Source: an uncultured Bacilli bacterium (GTDB taxonomy: Bacteria; Bacillota_I; Bacilli_A; RF39; UBA660). Taken from it: 32,854 nt of DNA. Of this stretch, positions 1 through 7,511 are shown in pieces; the stretch's first letter is position 1, and the number at the start of each line of letters is the position of its first letter. The position numbers were made by a program, and so were the translations under genes. The notes under the pieces were generated by a model that searched no databases, was not told the origin of the DNA, and was given only the letters and a program-made list of their open reading frames with translations. The DNA lies in contig CANQIY010000002.1 of NCBI GenBank assembly GCA_947624125.1, positions 1 through 32,854 of the forward strand. The letters are read 5' to 3'.

Positions 1-603
1 GTAGCTTATCTTTCTCATTCAGCATATGGAATAGGAACAGAAATAAGAATAAATAACAATGAAACATACATGACAGGATATTCAGCAGCATCAAATACTG
101 ACCAAAGTAGTATTCCTGGTGAAAGAGGAATAGATGATAAAGTAACAAAACCATACGATACACCAACCGGGTACTTAGCCAGTACAACTGGCAATATAAC
201 AGGTATATATGATATGAGTGGCGGAGCTCATGAATATGTAGCTGGGTATAGTAAAAATATAGAAGAAAAAAGTGGTTTTAGTGAAGACCCTAGTACAAAA
301 TATCCAGGTTATTTTGATAAATATCCGGACGATAGCTCTTGGCGTACTACTAACAAACGTATCTTAGGAGATGCAACAGGGGAAATGGGTCCATTCTATA
401 ATTATTACGAAAAAAACGGGACTTCATATTATCACAATGCTTGGTACGCCGACTATTCGAACTTCGTTGACTCGACGTACCCATGGTTCTATCGTGGGGG
501 CCTTTACGACGATGGAGTTCTCGCAGGTCAGTTCTACTTCGGTAGGAACACGGGAGGTGCGTATTCGAACGTTTCCTCACGTCTTGTTCTCGCCCCACAA
601 TGA
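1..603 (+). CDS. DGR target protein, C-terminal part (FGE/C-type-lectin-like surface protein)
   Basis: The frame is open from the first base, so this is the 3' part of a larger gene whose start lies outside the window. The product has the repeated aromatic and glycine-rich pattern of formylglycine-generating-enzyme/C-type-lectin-like domains (IYDMSGGAHEYVAGY, later PWFYRGG, ending SSRLVLAPQ). Such domains are the usual scaffold of DGR target proteins. The last ~50 codons (448-600) are the variable repeat: relative to the template at 827-967, nine Asn codons have become Tyr, Leu, Asp or Gly and one Ile has become Val. The 3' end is GC-rich compared with the flanks. Probable role is a surface-displayed, diversifiable binding protein; the ligand is unknown. 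The signal peptide or anchor cannot be seen. Confidence 0.85.
   Translation, partial: VAYLSHSAYGIGTEIRINNNETYMTGYSAASNTDQSSIPGERGIDDKVTKPYDTPTGYLASTTGNITGIYDMSGGAHEYVAGYSKNIEEKSGFSEDPSTKYPGYFDKYPDDSSWRTTNKRILGDATGEMGPFYNYYEKNGTSYYHNAWYADYSNFVDSTYPWFYRGGLYDDGVLAGQFYFGRNTGGAYSNVSSRLVLAPQ
448..588 (+). repeat. DGR variable repeat (VR)
   Basis: These 141 bp align without gaps to 827-967 at a constant offset of 379. The 12 differences (454, 478, 490, 502, 503, 508, 511, 535, 541, 542, 562, 571) all face an adenine in the downstream copy, and the 104 non-adenine template positions are identical. Eleven of the 12 fall in the first two bases of AAY codons, so mutagenesis maximises amino-acid change and cannot create stop codons there. 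Homology stops abruptly before 448. After 588 the copies differ at non-A positions (589, 597), as expected for the IMH/IMH* end region. Confidence 0.95.
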
Positions 604-639
604 CTTTTTTCCCTTCATTCATTTAAGTCATCTTGTTAA

Positions 640-674
640 AGCCATCCCCACCTTCTTTTTTAGTGGGGATGGCT
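640..674. promoter_or_regulatory. Perfect hairpin downstream of VR (candidate DGR homing hairpin)
   Basis: Bases 640-651 (A GCCATCCCCAC) and 663-674 (GTGGGGATGGC T) form a perfect 12-bp GC-rich stem with an 11-nt T-rich loop, 37 bp past the stop codon. No U-run follows the stem on either strand, so it is a poor intrinsic terminator. DGRs such as that of Bordetella phage BPP-1 need a DNA hairpin or cruciform just downstream of VR for efficient homing. The assignment to that role is inference; distance and loop differ from BPP-1. Confidence 0.55.
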
Positions 675-678
675 AAAG

Positions 679-709
<31 letters not shown>

Positions 710-826
710 AAATACTGCTTTGGCATTTATAATGGTTATCAGTTTAATATACTGATAATACATGTTTAAATATAAATGTAGGTCATAAGTTGTCAAAACT
801 ATCTTTTTTAAATAATAACTCTTTTT

Positions 827-967
827 GCCGACAATTCGAACTTCGTTGACTCGACGAACCCATGGTTCAATCGTGGGGGCAATTACAACAATGGAGTTCT
901 CGCAGGTCAGTTCAACTTCAATAGGAACACGGGAGGTGCGAATTCGAACATTTCCTCACGTCTTGTT
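827..967 (+). repeat. DGR template repeat (TR)
   Basis: This is the non-coding template copy of the VR. It contains 37 adenines, and 12 of them are substituted in the VR. Read in the VR frame it encodes 12 Asn residues, nine of which are altered in the target. Similarity to the gene end continues with non-A differences through a TAA at 980-982, so the TR probably arose as a copy of the complete 3' end. There is no start codon: the frame is closed by TAA at 809-811. GC content is 48 % (68 of 141), far above the surrounding DNA. The 8-bp hairpin at 736-758 upstream could be part of the template RNA. Confidence 0.93.
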
Positions 968-982
968 TTAACCCCTCAATAA

Positions 983-1017
983 AAAATAAACAATTACACA
1001 GCTTGTTTATTTTTTTT
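983..1017. terminator. Bidirectional terminator after TR
   Basis: An 11-bp inverted repeat (AAAATAAACAA 983-993 with TTGTTTATTTT 1003-1013) has a 9-nt loop. It is followed by a T-run on the plus strand and, through the A-run at 981-986, by a T-run on the minus strand. It would end the template transcript and also the convergent gene at 994-1305, whose last codons lie in it. Confidence 0.75.
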
Positions 1018-1305
1018 AGTTTTTTTCATATTAATTTTTTCTAAAGTTTTTAATAAATCTTCGGCATCTTTTAGTTCTGTCTCTTTAATGTAAGAATTTA
1101 GTTTACTAAAAGAGTTATTTTTATAAACAATAGCAATTAACCACCCACTAATAAGAGCTCTTTTAAAACGAAAAATATAACAAATATCTTTATCTTTTGA
1201 AAATTTATTAGTATAAACTATTTTAAAGGGATTATATCCAATACCATTTTTAGTACATAACCATTCTCTTAATAATTCTTGAGCTTTTAAAACATCATTA
1301 TTCAT
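994..1305 (-). CDS. Small protein of unknown function, convergent with the DGR template
   Basis: A 103-aa basic protein starts at ATG 1305 after a good GAGGTG ribosome binding site on the minus strand. It has no signal peptide. A hydrophobic stretch near residues 48-61 is probably a buried strand or helix rather than a clear membrane segment. The C-terminus is Lys-rich and helical. Its stop lies 12 bp past the TR end on the opposite strand, and the two units share a terminator. I do not recognise a family. It is not a reverse transcriptase, and at 103 aa with a mixed composition it is not an obvious Avd protein either. A DGR accessory role is possible only by position. Confidence 0.6.
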   Translation of the reverse strand: MNNDVLKAQELLREWLCTKNGIGYNPFKIVYTNKFSKDKDICYIFRFKRALISGWLIAIVYKNNSFSKLNSYIKETELKDAEDLLKTLEKINMKKTKKNKQAV

Positions 1306-1439
1306 TTATTCACCTCTTCAAATTTAAACACTATTCTAAAATAATTTTCACATATTATAATCTAAAAGTAAAGATAAAGGAAATGCTTATTGTCAAGTTA
1401 TACTATACTTATTTACACTTAATTAACATACAGTGTCTA

Positions 1440-1469
1440 TTGACTTTGGCTTTTATAAATAGCTATAAT
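1440..1469 (+). promoter_or_regulatory. Promoter for the sortase-type surface protein
   Basis: TTGACT at 1440-1445 and TATAAT at 1464-1469 are separated by 18 bp. GAAAGG follows and the ATG is at 1491. Confidence 0.7.
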
Positions 1470-1490
1470 TATAATGAAAGGTATTAAAGA

Positions 1491-2798
1491 ATGAAGAAAA
1501 GTATAAAAATAATTTTAGGAGCAATGGTTGGTTTTTTAAGCATTGCCAAAGTAAATGCTTTAACTCCTACTGATGTTTTTGATGAGTTAGCCCCAAATGA
1601 TGTAATGGCAGTTGATATAGTAAAACCTAAAGAAATATCTTCCCATTTAACGGCGTGGCTTAGTTCCAAATTAAAAACCGATATTATTGCATCAGTAGAT
1701 AACTGTAATAATGATGAAACAAATTGTGATGTTACAATTAGTATTAATGATGAAAATGAGCTTAATACTTTAACAAAAAATATTAATTTTAAGTGGCATG
1801 AAAAAGAAGATGCAATTTTAAAAATTGTTGAAGATAATAAACATAACTTAGAAGAAAAAGAAATAGTTATAACTGATTTAGCTTATTTAAGTTATTTAAA
1901 TAGTGAAAATAAGAAAATAACCGATTTTTTAGATTTAAAAGATGTTTATAATGACTATAATATAAGTGACTTTTGGCTCGAAAAAGATAATGCTCTAGCT
2001 AGTGTTTATTTATTTTATAATGGTATATTATATGATTATAAAGAAGATTTAAATATTATTAAGGAAAATATAATATATGTTTCTAGTGATACTTTAGAAG
2101 AAGATATATTAAAAGTTGCTAAAGAAAGAATAGATACTTATTTTGGGAAAGATAAAATAGACATTGCTATTGGAGGTTCAGTTAGCGAGTTAGATATTAG
2201 TAATTTACCTAAAATAGATAAAAGAAAAATGAGTGAAAATTACTATAATGTCACATTAACTAATGGAGATATTGTAAAATTTATAATTGTAAAAGATGAA
2301 ACTAAATATATGGCTTCAGAAAGAGAATTAACTGATAATGGAGTAAGTATAATAACAAATTCTAGTTTAGTTAAAGAAAATGCTACTTTAAAAGTTAATA
2401 AAATAAATAGTAATACAACAGAATATAATAATTTAAAAGAAATATTTAAAAGTGATTTTATAGCTTATGATATAAATATTGATAATAAAATTACTAATAT
2501 AGGAAATGATACCTTTATTGTTAAAATTCCTCTTAATGAAAATTTTACAAATAGAGATTTAGTAGCGTATTATATAAATGAAGATAATACTTTAGAAGAA
2601 CATGAAATAGTAATTGATAAATTAGGTAATGCTATATTTACAACTAATCATTTAAGTAAATATATTATTACAGGTCGAATAGGAGTTATAAACCCTGAAA
2701 TAACTCCCCAAACAGGTGATAATATAGTTCTTTATGTTGGTTTATTTATTGTTTCTATCGGAGCTATTGCCTTTGCTATAAAGAAATTTTGGAAATAA
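1491..2798 (+). CDS. Secreted, wall-anchored surface protein with PQTG sorting signal
   Basis: The 435-aa protein starts with a signal peptide (KKSIKIILG, hydrophobic core, VNA-LT at about residue 24). A long Asp/Glu/Asn-rich extracellular region with alternating strands and helices follows. The C-terminus is a sorting signal: TPQTGDN, a hydrophobic span and a short KKFWK tail. PQTG in place of LPXTG is used by sortases of several low-GC lineages. No catalytic motif is recognised. No sortase is in the window. It is transcribed alone, from the promoter at 1440-1469 to the terminator at 2801-2829. The function of the exposed part is unknown. Confidence 0.85.
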   Translation: MKKSIKIILGAMVGFLSIAKVNALTPTDVFDELAPNDVMAVDIVKPKEISSHLTAWLSSKLKTDIIASVDNCNNDETNCDVTISINDENELNTLTKNINFKWHEKEDAILKIVEDNKHNLEEKEIVITDLAYLSYLNSENKKITDFLDLKDVYNDYNISDFWLEKDNALASVYLFYNGILYDYKEDLNIIKENIIYVSSDTLEEDILKVAKERIDTYFGKDKIDIAIGGSVSELDISNLPKIDKRKMSENYYNVTLTNGDIVKFIIVKDETKYMASERELTDNGVSIITNSSLVKENATLKVNKINSNTTEYNNLKEIFKSDFIAYDINIDNKITNIGNDTFIVKIPLNENFTNRDLVAYYINEDNTLEEHEIVIDKLGNAIFTTNHLSKYIITGRIGVINPEITPQTGDNIVLYVGLFIVSIGAIAFAIKKFWK

Positions 2799-2800
2799 GA

Positions 2801-2829
2801 AAGTTAGTTCAAATAGAACTGATTTTTTT
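2801..2829 (+). terminator. Intrinsic terminator
   Basis: The arms 2801-2810 and 2816-2825 form a 10-bp stem with two G-T pairs and a 5-nt loop. A T-run continues from 2823 to 2829. Confidence 0.7.
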
Positions 2830-2869
2830 CATTAATGTGTTATAATAATACTTTGTGGGGATGAATAAC

Positions 2870-3358
2870 ATGTTTAGTTTTGAAAAATTTATTGCAGGAG
2901 CATTAATTTATTATCCAAAAATAGATGAATTTGATATGGAAATATTGTTCACTGAATTTAAGAAAAAATCTCCTAATATTAAGATAACAAAAGTATTTAA
3001 TTTAAATTTAATAGGTAATTATGTTTATGTAAATAATGGTTATTTAATGTTAAAACCTAATTTAACATTAGATACATATGTTAATAGTATGGAAAAAACA
3101 ATAAGAGAATTATTTAGAGATTTAGCTGGGACTAATATTAATAAGTTTTTTCAAACTTTTCTAAGAGAAGACTTTATTTTACAAAAAATCGCATTATATA
3201 AGTATTTATCTTTAGAAAATGAATTTTTAGAAGAAGAAAAAGAGGCCATTATTGAACTTTTAGAACAGGGTTATTTAAAGAAAGATAAACAAGTTTTAAG
3301 TTTATCACGAAAAGGTTTAATAAAAATAGCAAATAATAAAAAGGAAGTAATATTATGA
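2870..3358 (+). CDS. Unknown protein, first gene of the zinc-ribbon operon
   Basis: A soluble protein of about 162 aa. Candidate starts are GTG 2855, ATG 2861 and ATG 2870; I choose 2870 because GGGG at 2857-2860 is then correctly spaced. TATAAT at 2841-2846 is a likely -10. No signal peptide or membrane segment is seen. The C-terminal ~50 residues (helix with EEEKEAIIELLEQGY, then KDKQVLSLSRKG) resemble the recognition helix and wing of a winged-helix fold, but no family is recognised. Its TGA stop overlaps the next ATG by four bases, so the two genes are translationally coupled. Confidence 0.75.
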   Translation: MFSFEKFIAGALIYYPKIDEFDMEILFTEFKKKSPNIKITKVFNLNLIGNYVYVNNGYLMLKPNLTLDTYVNSMEKTIRELFRDLAGTNINKFFQTFLREDFILQKIALYKYLSLENEFLEEEKEAIIELLEQGYLKKDKQVLSLSRKGLIKIANNKKEVIL

Positions 3359-3927
3359 AGTGTATTAAATGTCAAAGTAAAAACCGGAATTATGCTAATT
3401 ATTGTAAAAATTGTGGTTATCATTTTTCAAAAGAAGAACAAGAAGCTGCTTCTAAATGGAGTTTACCATGGTTTTTAGAAAAAATAGATAACTTCAAAAA
3501 GCTCATAACCTTAGATATTTTAAAAGGCAATATTATTTATCGGATATTATCAATAATAGTAGTTTTATTTATAGGTATTTATATGATAATTGTTAATGGT
3601 TTAAATATGAAAATATTGCCTAGTGATAATTATAAAATAGAATTTAATAAGAAAGAAAAAGAATATTATATTATCAATAAAGAAGAAGAAACCAAATTAA
3701 ATTTATATTTACCAAATAAGATTAAAGAAATAAAAATTATATTGTATGATAAAAATAATAATATTATAAAAGAAACAAATTATCAAAAGAAAGATGATAT
3801 TATCTTAAATGATAATTATGATGAAAATTATTATGTAATAGAAAGTATAAGTAATTCTAAAGTAGAAGATAAGATAAAGTTATATGTATACTTACAAGAT
3901 AATGTTGAGGTGTCTGATGAAAAATAA
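3355..3927 (+). CDS. Zinc-ribbon membrane protein (short)
   Basis: The 190-aa protein begins with a zinc ribbon of CxxC-x10-CxxC type (Cys3, Cys6, Cys17, Cys20). A basic amphipathic linker and one transmembrane segment (about residues 63-82) follow, then an Asn/Lys/Glu-rich outside domain of about 105 residues. This layout, with an inside zinc ribbon, one TM segment and an outside beta-rich domain, is common in Gram-positive envelope proteins of unknown role such as the TcaA type. It overlaps both neighbours in the operon. No enzymatic motif is seen. Confidence 0.85.
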   Translation: MKCIKCQSKNRNYANYCKNCGYHFSKEEQEAASKWSLPWFLEKIDNFKKLITLDILKGNIIYRILSIIVVLFIGIYMIIVNGLNMKILPSDNYKIEFNKKEKEYYIINKEEETKLNLYLPNKIKEIKIILYDKNNNIIKETNYQKKDDIILNDNYDENYYVIESISNSKVEDKIKLYVYLQDNVEVSDEK

Positions 3928-4825
3928 TAAATATTGTCTTTTTTGTGGAGCTTTAAATGAAGAAAGTCATAAAATTTGTAAAAAGTGCCATAAAATTATT
4001 AAACCGGAATTAAATGATTTTTTAAAATATTTAAAAGATAATATAAATGATGAATTAAAAGATAAAGTAGAAGATAAAGTAACTTCTATTATAATTAATT
4101 ATATTAAATCACATCTATATGGTTTTATTTTAACTTGTTCTATAGTATTAAGTGTAGCAAGTGGAGTTATAGTTCATGTCAATAATACAAAAGATATTGT
4201 TAATGTATTGGAAAAACCAACTGTAATGCATCTTTATAGGGGAGAGGGGTTAACAAGTAGAGAAGTTGTTACCAAATATGTAGAAGCCCTTAGTAAAGAT
4301 GCTCTAAATACAGCAACATCTTTACAATTAGATAACTATTATCCGGAATTAAAGAAAGATTTTCCAAGAATTGTTTATTTTATAGATGATAGTGAATTTC
4401 AAAAACCAACACATATATTATTATCTTTGAAAGATACTTATTTTAGTCATCTAAATAATTATAATATTTCTTCTTTAACTATTGAAGAAGATGAGGGGTA
4501 TAGTCCTTATTATTATCAAGATAAATATTTAGTGGAAACTTATACAGTTACAACAGAATATTGTTCATTTAATAATTGTGATAATAGTAATAAATTATTA
4601 GTTACAACATTTGTACAAACTGTCCAAATTGATGGTAATTTCTATGTTTCAGCTTCTGAATATACCGCAATGGATATTGGTAGTTCTTATAAATTCTATA
4701 TGTTACAAAAAGAAAATGGTAATCCTACAAATTTAGATTTTAATAAATTAGATGAAGAATTATATGCTTGTATTGATAATTATGTTGGTTGTGAAAATAT
4801 TGCTCCGGAATTTTGGCAAGATTAA
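3917..4825 (+). CDS. Zinc-ribbon membrane protein (long), last gene of the operon
   Basis: The 302-aa protein starts at ATG 3917, chosen over an upstream in-frame ATG at 3884 because GAGG at 3907-3910 precedes it and the zinc ribbon (Cys7, Cys10, Cys21, Cys24) then begins at the N-terminus. A charged helix and one TM segment (about residues 70-93) lead to an outside domain of about 200 aa containing four Cys, among them a CxxxxC pair, that could form disulfides. It overlaps the preceding gene by 11 bases. Two paralogous-looking zinc-ribbon membrane proteins in one operon suggest a shared envelope complex (inference). Confidence 0.85.
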   Translation: MKNNKYCLFCGALNEESHKICKKCHKIIKPELNDFLKYLKDNINDELKDKVEDKVTSIIINYIKSHLYGFILTCSIVLSVASGVIVHVNNTKDIVNVLEKPTVMHLYRGEGLTSREVVTKYVEALSKDALNTATSLQLDNYYPELKKDFPRIVYFIDDSEFQKPTHILLSLKDTYFSHLNNYNISSLTIEEDEGYSPYYYQDKYLVETYTVTTEYCSFNNCDNSNKLLVTTFVQTVQIDGNFYVSASEYTAMDIGSSYKFYMLQKENGNPTNLDFNKLDEELYACIDNYVGCENIAPEFWQD

Positions 4826-4828
4826 ATG

Positions 4829-4856
4829 AATAACTAAGAAATTAGTTATTTTTTTT
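4829..4856 (+). terminator. Intrinsic terminator of the zinc-ribbon operon
   Basis: A 9-bp stem (AATAACTAA 4829-4837 with TTAGTTATT 4842-4850) is followed by a T-run to 4856. Confidence 0.85.
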
Positions 4857-4865
4857 AATTTGTTT

Positions 4866-5483
4866 TTATTCTAATATATTTTTGCTAGTTATATTTCCAT
4901 CTTTATCTTTAATAAAAAATTCTGTTTTTTGATATGTTTTTTTGCCATTATTATCATAATATGTATATGTAACTTTATCAGGAGCATTTGGACTCGTAAA
5001 AGGGTCATAGCTACCTTTACCAAAATCACCATGTACTCTTACTTTTGTTCCCGTTAAGAGAAATCCATAGTAGTCATAATAATCGACATGGACACTGAAA
5101 AAAGAAGATGTAACAGCAACATATTTTTTACTATCTAAAGTTGTAGTATGTTCTGGGTTATAATAAAGAAATCCTACTAATTTTATAAAGGGAAAGAAAG
5201 AATAAATAGACACGATAATGGGGATTATACCTATGAAGGAAATAATCGCAGCTTTCTTTTTATTATCTGATGATAAAAAGATTTGTTGAATTATACCAAT
5301 TATAAAACCAATGATAGCTATTAAGATTATAAGAATAATAGCCCATAACCTAAATCTTATATTTATTAAATAAAGAATAAAATTAATTAATATGTTAATA
5401 CCAATAAAAATTAAATCACCAATTAATATATTATTTTTAAGAAATGTCATATATGTTTTAATTTTACTTTTCGTAATAGTCAC
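4866..5483 (-). CDS. Membrane protein of unknown function
   Basis: About 205 aa with three to four hydrophobic spans in the first ~115 residues, followed by a polar Tyr-rich domain of about 90 residues probably exposed outside. The start is uncertain. GTG at 5483 lies inside the only good Shine-Dalgarno (AAGAGGTG), so initiation may be a few codons later at a non-ATG codon (ATT), while the first ATG (codon 12) has no ribosome binding site. TATAAT lies just upstream on the minus strand. No family is recognised. Confidence 0.65.
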   Translation of the reverse strand: MTITKSKIKTYMTFLKNNILIGDLIFIGINILINFILYLINIRFRLWAIILIILIAIIGFIIGIIQQIFLSSDNKKKAAIISFIGIIPIIVSIYSFFPFIKLVGFLYYNPEHTTTLDSKKYVAVTSSFFSVHVDYYDYYGFLLTGTKVRVHGDFGKGSYDPFTSPNAPDKVTYTYYDNNGKKTYQKTEFFIKDKDGNITSKNILE

Positions 5484-5600
5484 CTCTTATTTGCTATTAT
5501 ACTATAGATATGATTATAAATATATTGTTTGGTAAAAATTTTGTTATATAATTCACTTCGTCAACAAAGATTATAATTATATTGCAATTGTAAAAACAAA

Positions 5601-5669
5601 TTAAAAACTCCATTCATTATACATAAACCATTCACGTTCTAAACGTAAAGCTTCGAATTGAACAGAGTT
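5601..5669 (-). pseudogene. Possible 3' remnant of a protein gene
   Basis: On the minus strand a 22-codon open stretch reads with a protein-like composition (EALRLEREWFMYNEWSF, then stop). It has no start and is closed upstream by TAG at 5672-5670. It may be the tail of a lost gene in the 5484-5699 gap. The rest of the gap is AT-rich with nothing clear. Confidence 0.25.
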
Positions 5670-5699
5670 CTAATATATTATTCTTTATTAAGGAATATA

Positions 5700-6902
5700 T
5701 TACTCTTCACTTAAAAAATCAATAATATTAATAACATGTATTCCTTCTATTTGTTTATTTTTTACATTATCCATAGTTAATATTATTTTTTTATAATTAT
5801 CATTTATTGCTAGAAGTGATTTTTTTTCACGTTCTTCTACTTTTTCATCCATTAGGCTTCTTGTAACTTGAAAGTATATTTTTTCGTTAGGATTTACGGC
5901 AATAAAATCAATTTCTATATCATTATATTGTCCTACATATACTTCGTAGCCGCGTCTCAATAATTCTATATATACAATATTTTCATAACTACTACCTGTA
6001 TCGTAAGATGAAATACCTGCAATGATATTTTTAATGCCATTATCTACAAAGTAATATTTCCCCTGGGTTTTTAGTAGTTGTTTTCCCTTTAATTCATATC
6101 GAGGAACTCTGTATATGAAATAAGCATTTTCTAACATTTTTAAATAAGAGTCAACTGTTTCATTTGTAATTAAACTGCCATTTTGCTTCATAAATTCGGC
6201 AATTTTATAAGGAGTTGTAAGATTACCAATTGTGGATGCCATATATTTGATTAAATTGTCCAAAAAGACAATATCTTTTATGTTATTACGACTAATGACA
6301 TCTTTTTTTAAAACAACTTCTTTTAAATCGTTTAAATAATTAATAATTAAATTTTCGTTATCGTTCATGTTGGCAATCATTGGCATTCCACCATATTTTA
6401 AATATTTATCAAATTTATCGAATTTGTCTTCTGTATCTTTAAAAGGATAGATGCTTATAAATTCTTTAAAAGAGAAAGGATATATTTTTATAGTTAAAAC
6501 TCTTCCTGCAAGAAGGGTAGTCAGTTCGCTTGATAATAAATATGCGTTTGAACCGGTTATGTAGATATCGGTATTAAAATCAACTAAAATAGAATTAACA
6601 GCTTTTTCCCACTTAGAAACATTTTGTACTTCATCAAGTAAAATATAAAATTTATTTTTGTTAACAATTCTATCCTTTATATAATTATATAAATCATTAT
6701 AATCATTAATATTATAAAATTCTGCACTTTCAAAATTCATATAAATTATATTTGTTTTATTAATATTTTGATTTAATAAATAATCTTTGTATTGAAGTAA
6801 TAAGGTACTTTTTCCCGCTCTTCGAACCCCAACTATAACCTTAATTAAATTAAGGTCTTTACTTTCAATTAATTTATTTAAATATTTTTCACGTATTAAC
6901 AT
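5700..6902 (-). CDS. AAA-family ATPase with DUF4143 C-terminal domain
   Basis: The 400-aa protein begins at ATG 6902, nine bases after GGGTG. The N-terminal half is an AAA_14-type P-loop domain with Walker A GVRRAGKST, Walker B YILLDEVQ and a sensor-like TGSNA. The C-terminal half is DUF4143: helices containing KYGGMP and LENAYFIYRVPRYE, then a nuclease-like EIDFIA...YFQV segment of PD-(D/E)xK fold. This large family is common in anaerobes and its biological role is unsettled. It is monocistronic, with an excellent promoter and an unusual palindromic region upstream. Confidence 0.9.
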   Translation of the reverse strand: MLIREKYLNKLIESKDLNLIKVIVGVRRAGKSTLLLQYKDYLLNQNINKTNIIYMNFESAEFYNINDYNDLYNYIKDRIVNKNKFYILLDEVQNVSKWEKAVNSILVDFNTDIYITGSNAYLLSSELTTLLAGRVLTIKIYPFSFKEFISIYPFKDTEDKFDKFDKYLKYGGMPMIANMNDNENLIINYLNDLKEVVLKKDVISRNNIKDIVFLDNLIKYMASTIGNLTTPYKIAEFMKQNGSLITNETVDSYLKMLENAYFIYRVPRYELKGKQLLKTQGKYYFVDNGIKNIIAGISSYDTGSSYENIVYIELLRRGYEVYVGQYNDIEIDFIAVNPNEKIYFQVTRSLMDEKVEEREKKSLLAINDNYKKIILTMDNVKNKQIEGIHVINIIDFLSEE

Positions 6903-6919
6903 ATTTAACACCCATATTA

Positions 6920-6948
6920 AATATATAATATTTTTTTGAATTTGTCAA
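6920..6948 (-). promoter_or_regulatory. Promoter of the DUF4143 ATPase
   Basis: On the minus strand TTGACA (6948-6943) and TATATT (6925-6920) are spaced by 17 bp. Confidence 0.75.
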
Positions 6949-6950
6949 GT

Positions 6951-6999
6951 TTTACGGCTGTAACCGTAAAAAAACATTTTTTTTGCTTTTTTACGGTTA
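6951..6999. promoter_or_regulatory. Operator-like palindromes next to the ATPase promoter
   Basis: TTTACGG half-sites occur in alternating orientation: TTTACGG 6951-6957, CCGTAAA 6964-6970 and TTACGG 6991-6996. TAACCGTAAAAAA (6961-6973) and TTTTTTACGGTTA (6987-6999) form a perfect 13-bp inverted repeat. The block abuts the -35 box of the minus-strand promoter, fitting a repressor operator or a site bound by the ATPase/DUF4143 product. The binding protein is unknown. Confidence 0.5.
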
Positions 7000-7012
7000 T
7001 GAAATTAATTTT

Positions 7013-7166
7013 TCAGCAATAAAAAAATTTTTGATAATTTCTTTCATTTATCATGGAGCGATTGTGCAAGATGATTTCATTAGCTAAATTAGACCTAACT
7101 TTTTCTACTAAATTAGTAATAATTATTTTATCATATAAATTGCTAAATAATGTTAATATTAGTTAC
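7013..7166 (-). other. Open but startless segment between the ATPase promoter and tRNA-Cys
   Basis: A 50-codon open frame on the minus strand ends at TGA 7015-7013 and begins after a stop. It contains a protein-like run (LVEKVRSNLANEIILHNRS). No start codon or ribosome binding site is seen. It may be a decayed gene end or chance; otherwise the 7000-7180 stretch holds nothing I can name. Confidence 0.2.
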
Positions 7167-7180
7167 TTTTTTGTTTCAAT

Positions 7181-7205
7181 AAAAAATCATCTCTAGATAG
7201 AGATG
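7181..7205 (-). terminator. Terminator downstream of tRNA-Cys
   Basis: On the minus strand CATCTCT and AGAGATG form a 7-bp stem with a 4-nt loop, followed by ATTTTTT. Confidence 0.8.
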
Positions 7206-7247
7206 AAATATATTTGAATGTCCGAGCATTCCGAACAGATTTATCAA

Positions 7248-7321
7248 TGGAGGAGCCGGCCGGATTTGAACCGGCGATGAAGGTGTTGCAGACCTGGGCC
7301 TTACCACTTGGCTACGGCTCC
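7248..7321 (-). tRNA. tRNA-Cys (anticodon GCA)
   Basis: The minus strand folds as a full cloverleaf. The acceptor stem GGAGCCG/CGGCTCC has 7 bp, the D-stem is GCC/GGC, the anticodon loop is CTGCAAC with GCA, and the T-arm is GCCGG-TTCAAAT-CCGGC. The discriminator is U73, the identity base of cysteine tRNA, and CCA is encoded in the genome (7250-7248). It is transcribed alone toward the terminator at 7181-7205. Nothing indicates use as an attachment site. Confidence 0.95.
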
Positions 7322-7511
7322 ATCACTAAGTAACAACCATATTTTAACCTAAAATAGATAAGATGTCAAATATAAGGGCATCATTAATAATATTATATTT
7401 TATTTTATGTAAAAAATGGTAATTGTTAAATAATTTTAACAAAAAGTTAATTATTTTTTCTGTTAATTTAATTCTATATTAGATAAGATAGAGTTAAAGA
7501 GGAGAGAAAAG

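Noticed and set aside
640..674. Hairpin as an ordinary intrinsic terminator
   Set aside because: There is no U-run after the stem on either strand; the T-rich tract is in the loop. A partial terminator role cannot be excluded.
350..676. ORFs on both strands overlapping the end of the DGR target gene
   Set aside because: They run through the VR in other frames, lack ribosome binding sites, and their openness follows from the GC-rich VR. The target frame alone carries the protein pattern and the mutation bias.
827..982. TR as a separate protein-coding gene or gene fragment
   Set aside because: It is open in the VR frame only from 812, without a start codon or ribosome binding site. Invariant non-A positions and Asn-rich codons mark it as a template.
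7248..7321. tRNA-Cys as the integration site of the defence island
   Set aside because: The tRNA is more than 18 kb from the island, and no duplicate of its 3' end was noticed near the island.
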